DNA of 64,000 nt from Flavobacterium sp. I3-2 (lineage in GTDB: Bacteria > Bacteroidota > Bacteroidia > Flavobacteriales > Flavobacteriaceae), in assembly GCF_013389595.1 (NCBI RefSeq), contig NZ_CP058306.1, positions 1,798,001-1,862,000 on the forward strand, read 5' to 3'. Positions 36,662-47,707 of this stretch are shown here, one piece after another. The position numbers were made by a program, and so were the translations under genes. Under the pieces are notes generated by a model. That model saw nothing but the letters and a program-made list of their open reading frames with translations. It was not told the DNA's origin and did no database searches. Every line of letters begins with the position of its first letter. The stretch's first letter is position 1.

Positions 36662-38941
36662 ATGCATAAAGACACTAAACGTAGAGAAGCACTACTTTAC
36701 CATGCAAAACCAAATCCGGGTAAAATTGCTGTTGTTCCTACAAAACCTTACGCATCTCAAAGAGATTTATCATTAGCCTATTCTCCTGGAGTTGCAGAGC
36801 CTTGTTTAGAAATTGCTAAGAATGTTGAGAATGTTTATAAATATACTGCTAAAGGAAATTTAGTAGCTGTTATTTCAAACGGTACAGCTGTTTTGGGTTT
36901 AGGTGACATTGGTCCAGAAGCTTCAAAACCTGTAATGGAAGGTAAAGGTTTGTTATTTAAAATCTTTGCTGATATTGATGTTTTTGATATCGAAGTGGAT
37001 ACCAAAGATATTGACAAATTTGTCGAAACAGTTAAAAATATTGCTCCAACCTTTGGAGGAATTAATTTAGAAGATATCAAAGCTCCTGAATCTTTTGAAA
37101 TAGAAAGACGTTTAAAAGAAGAATTAGATATTCCGGTAATGCATGACGATCAGCACGGAACAGCAATTATTTCTGCTGCTGCTTTATTAAATGCTTTGGA
37201 ATTATCTGACAAAAAAATAGAGGAAATTAAATTAGTGGTTTCAGGTGCAGGTTCTGCAGCTTTGGCTTGTTCTAATTTATATTTGATGTTAGGAGTTAAG
37301 GTTGAGAACATTGTGATGTTTGATAAAGACGGTGTGTTACATACCAATCGTACCGATTTACTTCCTGTGCAAATGCAATACGCAAAAGACGTTGAAGGTT
37401 TGACTTTGGCCGAAGCGATGAAAGGAAGCGATGTTTTCTTAGGATTATCTGCTCCAAACGTATTAACTCCAGAAATGTTGTTAACGATGAACGTAAATCC
37501 GATTGTTTTTGCAATGGCAAACCCAGTTCCAGAAATTGATTACGAATTGGCAATTGCAACTCGTGAAGATATTATCATGGCAACAGGTCGTTCAGATAAG
37601 CCAAATCAAGTCAACAATGTTTTAGGATTTCCTTTCATCTTCCGTGGAGCTTTAGATGTTCGTGCAACTAAAATCAACGAGGAAATGAAAATGGCAGCGG
37701 TACATGCATTGGCTAAATTAGCTAAAGAATCCGTTCCTGAACAAGTAAATATTGCATACGGTGAAAAGAGATTGGTTTTTGGTAAAGATTATATTCTTCC
37801 TAAACCTTTTGATCCACGTTTGATAACTGAAGTTCCACCTGCAGTTGCTAAAGCAGCGATGGAATCTGGTGTTGCAACCGCACCGATTACAGATTGGGAT
37901 AAATACCGCGAAGAGTTAACTTCTCGAATGGGTAATGATAATAAAATGGTTCGATTGTTAATCAATCGTGCTAAAACAGAACCTAAACGTGTAATTTATA
38001 CAGAAGCAGATCAATTAAATGTTTTAAAAGCTGCTCAGATTGCTTATGAAGAAGGAATTGCAATTCCGGTTTTACTTGGAAACAAAGAAATTATTCTTGA
38101 ACTTAAAGAAGAAATTGGTTTTGATGCAGATGTAGAAATTATTGATCCAAAAACAAAAGAAGAAGTTGAGCGTAGAACACGTTTTGCAACTGCTTTTTGG
38201 AATAAGAACGAACGCCGAGGAGTTACATTATTAGATGCTGAAAAGATGATGCGCGAACGTAGCTATTTTGCATCAATGATGGTAACAGAAGGCGAAGCAG
38301 ATGCCATGCTTTCTGGATATTCTCGTAGTTATCCTTCAGCAATTAAGCCGATTTTGCAGATGATTCCTAAAATGCCAGGAGTTACCAAAGTAGCAACTAC
38401 AAACTTGATGATGACTAAGCGCGGTCCAATGTTTTTGGCAGACACTGCAATTAACCCAGATCCTTCTGCAGAAGAATTGGCTAAAATTGCTTTAATGACA
38501 GATAGAACCGTAAAAATGTTTGGTATGCAACCAGTAATGGCGATGGTTTCTTTTGGTAATTTTGGTTCTTCAAAAGAAGAATCTCCAAAAAAAATGCGTC
38601 AAGCGGTTGAGTTTCTTCATAAACACCATCCTGAAATGATTGTTGATGGCGAAATTCAAATGGACTTTGCTTTAAATCAAGACATGCTAAAAGAGAAGTT
38701 TCCTTTCTCTAAATTGGTTGGTAAGAAAGTAAATACGCTTTTATTCCCAAATTTAGATGCAGCAAATTCAACATATAAAATGCTTAAAGAATTAAATGGC
38801 GCAACTTCGATAGGTCCAATTATTCTTGGATTAGAAGAAGCTGTTCACGTTTTTCAATTAGGTGCAAGTGTTGATGAAATGGTAAACATGACTGCGGTAG
38901 CTGTTGTGGATGCTCAAGAAAAGAAAAAACGTAAAAAATAA
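36662..38941 (+). CDS. maeB: NADP-dependent malic enzyme, MaeB type (malic enzyme + phosphotransacetylase-like domain)
   Basis: 759 residues. The N-terminal 430 residues are a malic enzyme (LAYSPGVAEPC, catalytic HDDQHGTA segment, Rossmann GAGSAALAC) converting malate to pyruvate and CO2 with reduction of NADP. The C-terminal 330 residues are a phosphate acetyl/butyryltransferase-like domain (ILQMIPKMPGV... NFGSSKEE), usually regulatory (acetyl-CoA sensing) in this class. It supplies NADPH and pyruvate from the TCA cycle. Single-gene unit. Confidence 0.96.
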   Translation: MHKDTKRREALLYHAKPNPGKIAVVPTKPYASQRDLSLAYSPGVAEPCLEIAKNVENVYKYTAKGNLVAVISNGTAVLGLGDIGPEASKPVMEGKGLLFKIFADIDVFDIEVDTKDIDKFVETVKNIAPTFGGINLEDIKAPESFEIERRLKEELDIPVMHDDQHGTAIISAAALLNALELSDKKIEEIKLVVSGAGSAALACSNLYLMLGVKVENIVMFDKDGVLHTNRTDLLPVQMQYAKDVEGLTLAEAMKGSDVFLGLSAPNVLTPEMLLTMNVNPIVFAMANPVPEIDYELAIATREDIIMATGRSDKPNQVNNVLGFPFIFRGALDVRATKINEEMKMAAVHALAKLAKESVPEQVNIAYGEKRLVFGKDYILPKPFDPRLITEVPPAVAKAAMESGVATAPITDWDKYREELTSRMGNDNKMVRLLINRAKTEPKRVIYTEADQLNVLKAAQIAYEEGIAIPVLLGNKEIILELKEEIGFDADVEIIDPKTKEEVERRTRFATAFWNKNERRGVTLLDAEKMMRERSYFASMMVTEGEADAMLSGYSRSYPSAIKPILQMIPKMPGVTKVATTNLMMTKRGPMFLADTAINPDPSAEELAKIALMTDRTVKMFGMQPVMAMVSFGNFGSSKEESPKKMRQAVEFLHKHHPEMIVDGEIQMDFALNQDMLKEKFPFSKLVGKKVNTLLFPNLDAANSTYKMLKELNGATSIGPIILGLEEAVHVFQLGASVDEMVNMTAVAVVDAQEKKKRKK

Positions 38942-39009
38942 ATATTAGATTCTTTCAACCAATCTTCTAAAGAGTTTTAAAATGTTATAAAAGTGTTAAT
39001 AAATTTTTC

Positions 39010-39017
39010 TATTTTTG
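39010..39017 (+). promoter_or_regulatory. putative ruvA-sprA promoter, -7 element
   Basis: TATTTTTG, 15 nt before the ruvA ATG at 39033. It overlaps the TTG at 39015 that opens the longer frame, so that TTG is not the start. Confidence 0.5.
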
Positions 39018-39032
39018 AAGAAAAATAGAGTT

Positions 39033-39614
39033 ATGATTGCTTTTGTAAAAGGAAGATTGGTTGAGAAATCACCTACAGATGTTGTTATTGATTGTAATGG
39101 AATTGGATATCATATACATATTTCATTACATACCTATTCTCAATTACCTACCTCCGAAAATATTATCCTTCATACTTATTTTCAAGTAAAAGAAGATTCA
39201 CAAACATTATATGGATTTGCTGATAAAGTAGAAAAAGAAATTTTTAAATTATTAATTTCAGTTTCTGGAATTGGTGGAAACACTGCTCGCAATATGCTTT
39301 CGCATACAAATCCTAAAGAATTGATGAATGCAATTGCATCAAACGATTTAAAAACAATTCAATCAATAAAAGGAATTGGAATAAAAACTGCTCAAAGATT
39401 GATTATTGAATTACAAGAAAAAGTTATTAAATTGTTCAATATTGAAGATTTAACTGTTACTTATCACAATACAAATTCAGAAGAAGCGTTATCTGCTTTA
39501 GAGGTTCTTGGATTTGTAAGAAAATCTTCCGAAAAAATTGTGAAGAAAATCGTCGAACAAATTCCCGATGCTTCTGTTGAAATGATTATTAAACAAGCTT
39601 TAAAAAACTTATAG
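39033..39614 (+). CDS. ruvA: Holliday junction branch migration protein RuvA
   Basis: 193 residues from the ATG at 39033 (MIAFVKGRLVEK, the normal N-terminus). OB-fold (1-65), two helix-hairpin-helix motifs (ISVSGIGGNTA and IKGIGIKTAQRL), and a C-terminal three-helix domain that contacts RuvB. Tetramers bind the four-way junction. Next gene sprA starts 3 nt after the stop, a flavobacterial arrangement. Confidence 0.96.
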   Translation: MIAFVKGRLVEKSPTDVVIDCNGIGYHIHISLHTYSQLPTSENIILHTYFQVKEDSQTLYGFADKVEKEIFKLLISVSGIGGNTARNMLSHTNPKELMNAIASNDLKTIQSIKGIGIKTAQRLIIELQEKVIKLFNIEDLTVTYHNTNSEEALSALEVLGFVRKSSEKIVKKIVEQIPDASVEMIIKQALKNL

Positions 39615-39617
39615 AAT

Positions 39618-42600
39618 TTGAAGGCCTTACCAAAAAAAATATTTATAAAAAAGTATATCTGGCTTATAGCTTTGTTTTGGATTTCATTCCAAACAAATGC
39701 TCAAGTTGTAACCGAAGAGAACGATGATGATAAAAATTCGAATCTTATCGGTAATATTAAAATTGAAGATGTAAAAAGTATTATCGAAGCATATACTTAT
39801 GATCCATTGACTGACCGTTATGTTTATACACGCACGATCGATGGATTTGATATGCAATATCCCATGTTTTTAACTCGTGATGAATATTCAAATTTAGTCA
39901 TGCGTAAAACTATGCTTGAATATTTTCAAAAAAAACAAGCTGCAATTGATGGTACTGCCACCGATGAAGAGAAGAAAGATCTTTTACCTAGATATTATGT
40001 GAATTCTAAATTATTTGAGTCTATTTTCGGAAGTAATACCATTGATTTAAAACCTTTAGGAACAGTTGAAGTTGATTTAGGTGTTCGTTATACAAAACAA
40101 GATAATCCGTTGATTTCTCCAAGAAACCGACGAACTTTTACAATGGATTTTGATCAAAAAATCACATTGAGTATGCAAGGTAAAGTTGGAACTAAATTAG
40201 ACGTAAACATAAATTACGATACAGAGGCCACTTTTGGAATTCAACAACAAATGATTAAGCTTGAATACACACCTGAAGAAGATGATATTCTTCAGAAAAT
40301 AGAAGTTGGTAATGTTGCCATGCCAATTAATAATTCATTAATCAGAGGAGCACAAAGTTTGTTTGGTGTTAAAACAGAATTGCAATTTGGAAAAACAAGA
40401 GTTACAGGAATTTTCTCTAAACAAAATTCCGAGTCAAGAACCATTACAACTGAAGGCGGTGGTTTAGTTGAAAATTTTGAATTTTTTGCCTTAGATTACG
40501 ATGCTGATCGTCACTTCTTTTTATCTCAGTATTTTAGAGATCGTTATGATCAAGCCTTACGTAATTATCCATATATAGATAGTCGTGCACGTATTACACG
40601 TGTTGAAGTTTGGATTACCAACCGCCAAAATCGTATTGCAAATAAAGATAATAACTTTAGAAATATTTTAGGTTTACAAGATTTAGGAGAAACTCGTTTG
40701 TCAAATGTTCCGGCGGATCGTAGTATTGGAATTGATTTGAATTTGTATCCTAACTTTTTGTTGGCTCCAACAAATACGCCAACAAATAATGCCAATAACC
40801 AGTTCGACCCAGGGAAAATTGGTACAAACTTCTTGAATGTTGGAATTAGAGATATCAATACTGCAGCATCTGGATTTAATATTCCAGTTACCGAAGGGCG
40901 TGATTTTGTTAAATTAGAAAACGCTAGAAAACTTTCTCCTTCAGAATTTAAATTTCATCCACAATTAGGTTACATCTCTTTAAATCAAAAAATGTCAAAC
41001 GATGAAGTGATCGCAGTTGCATATGAATATACGATTGGAGAGAAAATTTATCGAGTTGGTGAATTTGGTACTGATGGAATAGATGCAACAGTTGTAGGTC
41101 AGGATCAAGATGGACAAGATGTACCAACATCTCAAAGTTTGATTTTGAAACTTTTAAAAAGTAGTTTGACATCAACTGAAGAACCAGTTTGGGATTTGAT
41201 GATGAAAAACGTTTATGTTTTACCTGGTGCTCAAAATATTACACAAGAAGGTTTTAGATTAAATATTCTTTATACAGATCCATCACCTTTAAATTATATT
41301 ACACCAGTAGGAGCAACTCCATTACCAGATGATGTTGCTAACACGCCATTATTAAATGTTTTTAACTTAGATCGATTAAATTCTACAAACGATCCTGAGC
41401 AAGGTGGAGATGGATTCTTTGATTTTGTTTCTTCATCAGTTGCTGATCCTTTTGCAAATCAAGGAAATTCAAATCCGTATTCAAATCAATCTGGACCTCA
41501 AAGCACAAATACCATGCAAGGTATTACGATTGACTCTCAAAGAGGATTGATTATGTTTACGAGTGTGGAGCCTTTTGGAGATTATTTGTTTAATAAGCTT
41601 TCTATTAATGCTGGCGAGGATTACGAAGTTGATGCATCGTATAACGAAAATCAGAAAAAATACGTTTATAAGAACTTATACCGTCAATCATATTCTAGGG
41701 CAATTCAAGATGCATCTAAAAATAAATTTCAAGTAAAAGGTAAATTTCGTAGTGAAACAGGTGGAATTAATATTGGATTAAATGTTCCTCAAGGTTCAGT
41801 TGTTGTTACTGCAGGCGGAAGAACATTAATGGAAGGTTCTGATTATACAGTAGATTATCAATCTGGTCGCGTCGAAATCCTAGATCCATCTTTGGCACAA
41901 TCAAATACGCCAATCAATGTAACCGTTGAGAATAATAATATGATGAGCATGAATCGTAGAACTTTCTTCGGAGCTCATGTTGAACATACATTTAATAAAG
42001 ATGTTTCATTAGGAGCAACTTTCTTGAGATTGTCAGAAACACCTTTGACAGTTAAATCTTCTTATGGTCAAGAATCTGTAAACAATACGATGCTTGGTTT
42101 GAATTTTAATTACAATGCTGATGCACCTTTTTTAACACGTTGGGTAAACAAACTGCCAAATATTGATACAGATGTTCCATCGAATATTAGTTTCAAAACA
42201 GAATTTGCTTATTTGATTCCGGGTAATTCAAAAGTGGATCAAATGAATGGAGAAGCTACTTCGTATGTTGATGATTTTGAAGCAACACGTACAAATATTG
42301 ATATTTCTTCTGCAAATTCTTGGTATTTATCAAGTGTGCCTGTTGGATTTGGAGCAGAGCAAACCGATTTATCTTCGGGTTATAAAAGATCAAAATTATC
42401 TTGGTATAATATTGACCAAGTATTTCATTCATCTTCTCGTCGTCCAGATGGAGTTTCTGAAAACGACGTTTCTTCAAACAGAACAAGAAGAATTTATAAG
42501 CAAGAATTATTTCCAACGATGGATATTGCTAATGGAGAAAACTTAACAATTAATACGTTAGATTTAACTTACTATCCAAAAGAGCGTGGACCTTATAATT

Positions 42601-45600
42601 TCAATCCTCAATTTTTAGCGAATAATTCATTCACAAATCCTCAAGATCATTGGGGTGGAATTATGCGAGCGATTTCGACATCAAACTTTGAACGTTCGAA
42701 TATCGAATATGTCGAATTTTGGATGTTAGATCCATTTACTGGTAATCCAAATGATGTTGCAGACTTTAATAATATTGGAGAATTAAATTTAAATCTTGGA
42801 TATATTTCTGAAGATATTTTACAAGACGGATTGAAACAATATGAGAATGGATTGCCTGGAGCAAACGGACAAGGTTCTACTTTGAGTACCATTTGGGGTA
42901 AAGTTCCTGCATCAACCGCTTTAATTTATGCTTTTGATACGGATCCTGCAAATCGTGCGATTCAAGATGCTGGTTTAGATGGTATTCTTGATGGACAAGA
43001 AGCAACTCAATTTCCACAATTTGCTCAGTTTGCAGATCCAGCTGCGGACAATTATGAGTATTTCTTAAATGCAACAGGGAACGTTTTGCAACGCTATAAA
43101 AACTATAATGGGTTACAAGGAAATTCACCTGTAAGTTTTTCTGATAATGATCGCGGAGCTAAAAACTTACCAGATGTTGAAGATATTGATGGTGACAATA
43201 CCATGAATACAATCAACGCATATTTTCAATATAAAGTGCCGATTAGACCAAATCCAGTACTTGGAGAAAATTATGTAGTGGACGTACAAACTACAACAGC
43301 TCAATTACCTAATGGTGGAACAACGCCAGTAAAATGGGTTCAATATAAAGTGCCAATTTCAGATTTGCCAGAATTTGCAGTCGGAGCAATTTCAGATTTA
43401 CAATCAATTCGTTTCATGCGTATGTTTGTAACTGGATTTACAGATGAAGTTACGCTTCGTTTTGGTAGTTTAAATTTAGTTCGAAGTGATTGGAGACGTT
43501 ATCAAGAATCTTTAGTAGAAGATCCAAATATCAATCCATTAGGAACAAATACGGGATTTGATGTGACGACTTTAAATATTATTGAAAATTTTGCTCGCCA
43601 ACCTATTCCGTATGTTTTACCTCCAGGATTGGTTCGTGAACGTGTAAATCAAAATAATACAATTATTAATCAGAACGAACAATCGTTATCTTTACGTGTT
43701 TATAAACAAAGTCAGAATGTAACTTCGACAAATGGTTTAGAACCTGGAGATTCGCGTGCAGTTTTCAAATCTGTAAATGTAGATATGCGTCAATATAAAA
43801 AATTACGTATGTTTTTACACGCCGAATCTTTAGAGTCACCAATTGCTTCAGATCGATTAAAAGATGATGAAATGGTTGCGTTTATCCGTTTCGGAAATGA
43901 CTTTACAGAAAATTTCTATCAAGTAGAAATTCCATTAAAAGTTACTGAATGGAATACTACAGATCCGAATGAAATTTGGAAATTAGCAAATGAGATTGAA
44001 CTTCAATTAGATTTATTAACTAAATTAAAAAACCTAAAAAATAAAGACGCAAATTACGATCCTCGATTTATCTATTTCAAAGATGAAATGGAGCTTGATC
44101 CTTCTTTGGCAACAAAAGTTAATAAGTTAAGAATAGGAGTTAAAGGAAATCCAAACTTCGGATTGGTTCGTAACATGATGTTGGGTATCCGCAATAATAC
44201 AGATATTTTATATGCAAATACAGGAACACCAAGAGATATTCGAGGAGATGTTTGGTTCAACGAATTGCGTTTGTCTGATATGGATAAAAAAGCAGGTTGG
44301 GCGGCTGTGTCAACAATCGATGCAAAAATTGCTGACTTTGCAAGTATAAACGCATCAGCAATGAAATCAACAATCGGTTTTGGTTCTATCGAGCAAGGAC
44401 CGCAAGAGAGAAGTCGTGAAGATGTTTTTCAATATAATATCGCTACGGCAGTTAATGTTAATCAGTTATTACCTAAAAAATGGAATTTAAATATTCCGTT
44501 TAGTTATGCGATTTCAGAAGCAACCATTACGCCAGAATATGATCCAAATAATCCGGATGTTCGTTTAAAAGATATGATGGATCAAGCTTCGTCAAAATCA
44601 GAAAAAGATGCAATAAAAGAACGCGCAATCGATTATACAAAACGTACAAGCATCAATTTCATAGGCGTTAGAAAACAACGAAGCGAAGGTCAAGCTCAGA
44701 GATTTTATGACGTAGAGAATTTCTCTTTGTCTCAATCGATTAATGTTTTAGAGCAGCATAACTATGAAATTGAAAGTGTTTTAGATAAACAGACCAGAAC
44801 AACTTTGGATTACGCTTATTCATTCAAACCAATGAATCTGGAGCCGTTTAAAAATGCTAAAGATTTAAAAAGTAAGCAAAGTTTAAAATTGTTGACTGAT
44901 TTTAATTTGAATCTATTGCCAACAAATATAACTTTCAATACAAATGTATTACGTCAATATAATCGTCAGAAATATCGTTCATTAGAAGTTGAAGGTATTG
45001 CAATAAAACCACTTTATAGAAGAAATTATAATTTCAACTATAATTATGGATTCAATTTTAATTTGACCAAATCATTAACTTTAGGATATGCAGTTTCTGT
45101 AAACAATATTGTTAGAAATTACATGAACGAATTTAATGTTGTAAATAATGATTTAGATGTTTGGGATGGGTATTTCGATGTTGGAGAAGCAAATGCAAGA
45201 ATGCAACAATTTAAATTGAATTATAAATTACCAATTAATAAAATTCCTTATTTATCATTTTTAGAATCAGATTATGCTTATACAGGAGATTATAGTTGGC
45301 AACGTTCTTCAGATGCATTTTCGAATGTTGATTTCGAAGGAGTAAATTATCAACTAGGTAATACAATTCAAAATGCAAATACACATCGTTTGAGTACAAC
45401 TTTATCGATGGAAAGATTGTATAAAGATGTTGGATTAGTTCCAAGTTCTCAACGTAAAAAGAAAGAAACTACTAAACAAGCACCACCTAAGCCAGGAGAA
45501 AAAATTGAACGAAATCAAGTTGCTAAAAAAACTGAAGAAAGTAAGTCAAGTGAGTTTGCAGATGCTTTAATTGGAATTGCAACTTCGATCAAAAAGATTA

Positions 45601-46907
45601 GAATCGATTATAACGAAACAAACGGAACGGCGCTTCCTGGTTTCTTACCAGGTCTAGGTTTCTTTGGTTCGACAAAACCAACAATGGGCTTTATTTTCGG
45701 AAGTCAAGCAGATGTTAGATACGAAGCAGCAAGAAGAGGTTATTTAAGTGTTTACCCAGAATTCAACCAAGAATTCAGCCGTGTAAATACCAAGCGTTTA
45801 CAGTACAACGCAGATATTCGTCCGATACCTAATTTAACCATAACATTAAGAGGAGATAGACAATATTCAAAAAGCTTAAACGAACAGTTCGATGTTGAAA
45901 ACGGAATTTATAATTCGCGTTCACCTTATGAATATGGAAATTTTGGAATTTCAACTATTTTAATCAAAACGGCTTTTAATAAAAGTACAGTAGATTTTTC
46001 GGAAACATTCAATACTTTCCGAGCAAATAGAATCATTGTTGCTAATCGTTTGGCTACAGAAAGAGGAATCGATTTGAATAATCCTGCGAACATAGATCGA
46101 TATGGATATCCGGTTGGTTATGGAAGAACAAATCAAGAAGTTTTGATTCCGGCATTTTTATCTGCATATACAGGAGGAGATGCAAGTACAGTTAAGAAAG
46201 GAATTTTTAGAGATTTTCCACTTCCAAATTGGGATGTGAATTATTCGGGTCTTGTTCGTTTACAATGGTTCAAATCTCGATTTAATAACTTTAATTTGAA
46301 ACACGCGTATCAATCAAATTATACGGTAAACTCATTCCAAACAAATTATGAGTACCAAGTTAATCGCGATGTGTTAAATACAATGGGTAATTATCCATCA
46401 GAAACGGTGGTAGGAAATATCAATTTAACAGAACAATTTAGACCATTAATCGGAATTGATTTCCAAACAAAATCAATGTTCAAGTTCAACGCTTCTATCA
46501 ATAGAGATCGTTTACTTTCGATGAGTTTTGATAATAATTTATTGACCGAAGTTCAAGGAAATGATTACGTTTTAGGAGTTGGATTCAGAATCAAAGACGT
46601 TCGATTTAATACAGATATCGAAGGTGCTCCAAACGGAGGAACAATCGTAAGTGATTTGAATGTTAAATTTGATTTTACTTGGAGACAATCAACAACGATT
46701 ATTCGTTATTTAGATTACGAAAACAATATTATTGGAGCGGGAACAGACCGTTGGACAATTGATGCAACAGCAGATTATATGTTTACCAAAAATATTAGAG
46801 GTGCGTTCTATTACAGTCATGATTTTTCAAAAGCAGTTATTTCTACAGCTTTCCCTGTAACCAATGTTCGTGCTGGATTTAGAATAAGTTATAATTTCGG
46901 AAATTAA
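39618..46907 (+). CDS. sprA: T9SS outer-membrane translocon SprA (gliding motility protein)
   Basis: 2429 residues, among the largest genes of the organism. SprA is the giant beta-barrel pore of the type IX secretion system, which exports adhesins and enzymes across the outer membrane. Recognised from the N-terminal region (DRYVYTRTIDGFDMQYP, LGVRYTKQDNPLISPRNR) and the C-terminal barrel end (GFRISYNFGN). A signal peptide is visible (KKYIWLIALFWISFQTNAQ). No ATG precedes the signal sequence in frame; TTG at 39618, 3 nt after ruvA, is the only sensible start. Other T9SS genes are not in the window. Confidence 0.96.
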   Translation: MKALPKKIFIKKYIWLIALFWISFQTNAQVVTEENDDDKNSNLIGNIKIEDVKSIIEAYTYDPLTDRYVYTRTIDGFDMQYPMFLTRDEYSNLVMRKTMLEYFQKKQAAIDGTATDEEKKDLLPRYYVNSKLFESIFGSNTIDLKPLGTVEVDLGVRYTKQDNPLISPRNRRTFTMDFDQKITLSMQGKVGTKLDVNINYDTEATFGIQQQMIKLEYTPEEDDILQKIEVGNVAMPINNSLIRGAQSLFGVKTELQFGKTRVTGIFSKQNSESRTITTEGGGLVENFEFFALDYDADRHFFLSQYFRDRYDQALRNYPYIDSRARITRVEVWITNRQNRIANKDNNFRNILGLQDLGETRLSNVPADRSIGIDLNLYPNFLLAPTNTPTNNANNQFDPGKIGTNFLNVGIRDINTAASGFNIPVTEGRDFVKLENARKLSPSEFKFHPQLGYISLNQKMSNDEVIAVAYEYTIGEKIYRVGEFGTDGIDATVVGQDQDGQDVPTSQSLILKLLKSSLTSTEEPVWDLMMKNVYVLPGAQNITQEGFRLNILYTDPSPLNYITPVGATPLPDDVANTPLLNVFNLDRLNSTNDPEQGGDGFFDFVSSSVADPFANQGNSNPYSNQSGPQSTNTMQGITIDSQRGLIMFTSVEPFGDYLFNKLSINAGEDYEVDASYNENQKKYVYKNLYRQSYSRAIQDASKNKFQVKGKFRSETGGINIGLNVPQGSVVVTAGGRTLMEGSDYTVDYQSGRVEILDPSLAQSNTPINVTVENNNMMSMNRRTFFGAHVEHTFNKDVSLGATFLRLSETPLTVKSSYGQESVNNTMLGLNFNYNADAPFLTRWVNKLPNIDTDVPSNISFKTEFAYLIPGNSKVDQMNGEATSYVDDFEATRTNIDISSANSWYLSSVPVGFGAEQTDLSSGYKRSKLSWYNIDQVFHSSSRRPDGVSENDVSSNRTRRIYKQELFPTMDIANGENLTINTLDLTYYPKERGPYNFNPQFLANNSFTNPQDHWGGIMRAISTSNFERSNIEYVEFWMLDPFTGNPNDVADFNNIGELNLNLGYISEDILQDGLKQYENGLPGANGQGSTLSTIWGKVPASTALIYAFDTDPANRAIQDAGLDGILDGQEATQFPQFAQFADPAADNYEYFLNATGNVLQRYKNYNGLQGNSPVSFSDNDRGAKNLPDVEDIDGDNTMNTINAYFQYKVPIRPNPVLGENYVVDVQTTTAQLPNGGTTPVKWVQYKVPISDLPEFAVGAISDLQSIRFMRMFVTGFTDEVTLRFGSLNLVRSDWRRYQESLVEDPNINPLGTNTGFDVTTLNIIENFARQPIPYVLPPGLVRERVNQNNTIINQNEQSLSLRVYKQSQNVTSTNGLEPGDSRAVFKSVNVDMRQYKKLRMFLHAESLESPIASDRLKDDEMVAFIRFGNDFTENFYQVEIPLKVTEWNTTDPNEIWKLANEIELQLDLLTKLKNLKNKDANYDPRFIYFKDEMELDPSLATKVNKLRIGVKGNPNFGLVRNMMLGIRNNTDILYANTGTPRDIRGDVWFNELRLSDMDKKAGWAAVSTIDAKIADFASINASAMKSTIGFGSIEQGPQERSREDVFQYNIATAVNVNQLLPKKWNLNIPFSYAISEATITPEYDPNNPDVRLKDMMDQASSKSEKDAIKERAIDYTKRTSINFIGVRKQRSEGQAQRFYDVENFSLSQSINVLEQHNYEIESVLDKQTRTTLDYAYSFKPMNLEPFKNAKDLKSKQSLKLLTDFNLNLLPTNITFNTNVLRQYNRQKYRSLEVEGIAIKPLYRRNYNFNYNYGFNFNLTKSLTLGYAVSVNNIVRNYMNEFNVVNNDLDVWDGYFDVGEANARMQQFKLNYKLPINKIPYLSFLESDYAYTGDYSWQRSSDAFSNVDFEGVNYQLGNTIQNANTHRLSTTLSMERLYKDVGLVPSSQRKKKETTKQAPPKPGEKIERNQVAKKTEESKSSEFADALIGIATSIKKIRIDYNETNGTALPGFLPGLGFFGSTKPTMGFIFGSQADVRYEAARRGYLSVYPEFNQEFSRVNTKRLQYNADIRPIPNLTITLRGDRQYSKSLNEQFDVENGIYNSRSPYEYGNFGISTILIKTAFNKSTVDFSETFNTFRANRIIVANRLATERGIDLNNPANIDRYGYPVGYGRTNQEVLIPAFLSAYTGGDASTVKKGIFRDFPLPNWDVNYSGLVRLQWFKSRFNNFNLKHAYQSNYTVNSFQTNYEYQVNRDVLNTMGNYPSETVVGNINLTEQFRPLIGIDFQTKSMFKFNASINRDRLLSMSFDNNLLTEVQGNDYVLGVGFRIKDVRFNTDIEGAPNGGTIVSDLNVKFDFTWRQSTTIIRYLDYENNIIGAGTDRWTIDATADYMFTKNIRGAFYYSHDFSKAVISTAFPVTNVRAGFRISYNFGN

Positions 46908-46920
46908 AGCTTAAAAATTT

Positions 46921-46948
46921 TTGAATTATTAATAAAGTTATACATTTG
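46921..46948 (+). promoter_or_regulatory. gcvH promoter
   Basis: TTG at 46921-46923, 17 nt, TACATTTG at 46941-46948; both elements present. Leader to the ATG at 46965 about 11 nt. Confidence 0.68.
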
Positions 46949-46964
46949 TAAAAAACAAATTAAA

Positions 46965-47345
46965 ATGAATATACCAGCTAATTTAAAGTACACAAAAGAC
47001 CACGAGTGGGTAAGTATTGAAGGAGATGTTGCAACTGTAGGAATTACAGATTTCGCGCAAAAAGAATTAGGAGACATTGTTTATGTTGAAGTTGAAACTT
47101 TAGATCAAACTTTAGATCAAGACGAAGTTTTCGGAACAGTTGAGGCAGTTAAAACAGTTTCTGATTTATTTTTACCATTAGGTGGTGAAATTATCGAATT
47201 CAATGAAGAGTTAGAAACTGAACCAGAATTAGTAAATACAGATGCTTACGGAAAAGGTTGGATGATTAAAATCAAAATTTCTGATTTAGCACAAGTAGAT
47301 TCATTATTATCAGACGAGCAATACAAAGAGTTAATTGGAGCGTAA
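46965..47345 (+). CDS. gcvH: glycine cleavage system H protein
   Basis: 126-residue lipoyl carrier that shuttles the aminomethyl group between the P, T and L proteins. Lipoylated Lys63 is in EAVKTVSD, the diagnostic site; Gly-rich [14 protein letters not shown] precedes it. Other gcv genes are not in the window, which is common in this group. The 3' end overlaps the next gene by 11 nt. Confidence 0.97.
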   Translation: MNIPANLKYTKDHEWVSIEGDVATVGITDFAQKELGDIVYVEVETLDQTLDQDEVFGTVEAVKTVSDLFLPLGGEIIEFNEELETEPELVNTDAYGKGWMIKIKISDLAQVDSLLSDEQYKELIGA

Positions 47346-47706
47346 ATTTAGAATTGGATTTGCAATTTTTTGGACTGTTTTAATTCCAATTCTTTGTTTG
47401 ATGAGTTTCTCAAATATCAAGCAAGTTCAACAAATTAAGATTCCGAATATCGATAAAATAGTTCATTTTATACTTTATACTTTGTTATCTTTTTTTTGGA
47501 TGTGGAGTTTAGTTAAAAAGAATATACCAAATTCATTTAAAAAATGCGCTTTACTTATTTTTATTGTTGGTAGTTCATTTGGTATTTTGATTGAGATAAT
47601 TCAAGAAAATTTTACCAAAACCCGTTCAGGTGAATTTTTAGATGTGATTTGTAATTGCTCTGGAATTTTAACTGGAATATTAATAAGCAAATTAATTTCA
47701 AAATAA
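47335..47706 (+). CDS. VanZ-like family membrane protein
   Basis: 123 residues, four TM helices (about 7-25, 41-58, 68-88, 102-120). The conserved VanZ feature is [15 protein letters not shown] in helix 2 and an acidic Glu in IEIIQ with [10 protein letters not shown] before the last helix. The start is TTG at 47335, overlapping gcvH by 11 nt. The first ATG, at 47401, would delete helix 1. VanZ relatives modulate cell-wall or teicoplanin response; the role here is unknown. Coupled to gcvH. Confidence 0.78.
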   Translation: MERKFRIGFAIFWTVLIPILCLMSFSNIKQVQQIKIPNIDKIVHFILYTLLSFFWMWSLVKKNIPNSFKKCALLIFIVGSSFGILIEIIQENFTKTRSGEFLDVICNCSGILTGILISKLISK

Positions 47707-47707
47707 T

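Noticed and set aside
39618..46907. Possible frameshift or gene fusion because of the extreme length of sprA
   Set aside because: One continuous frame with the expected SprA N- and C-terminal regions; about 2400 residues is normal for this family.
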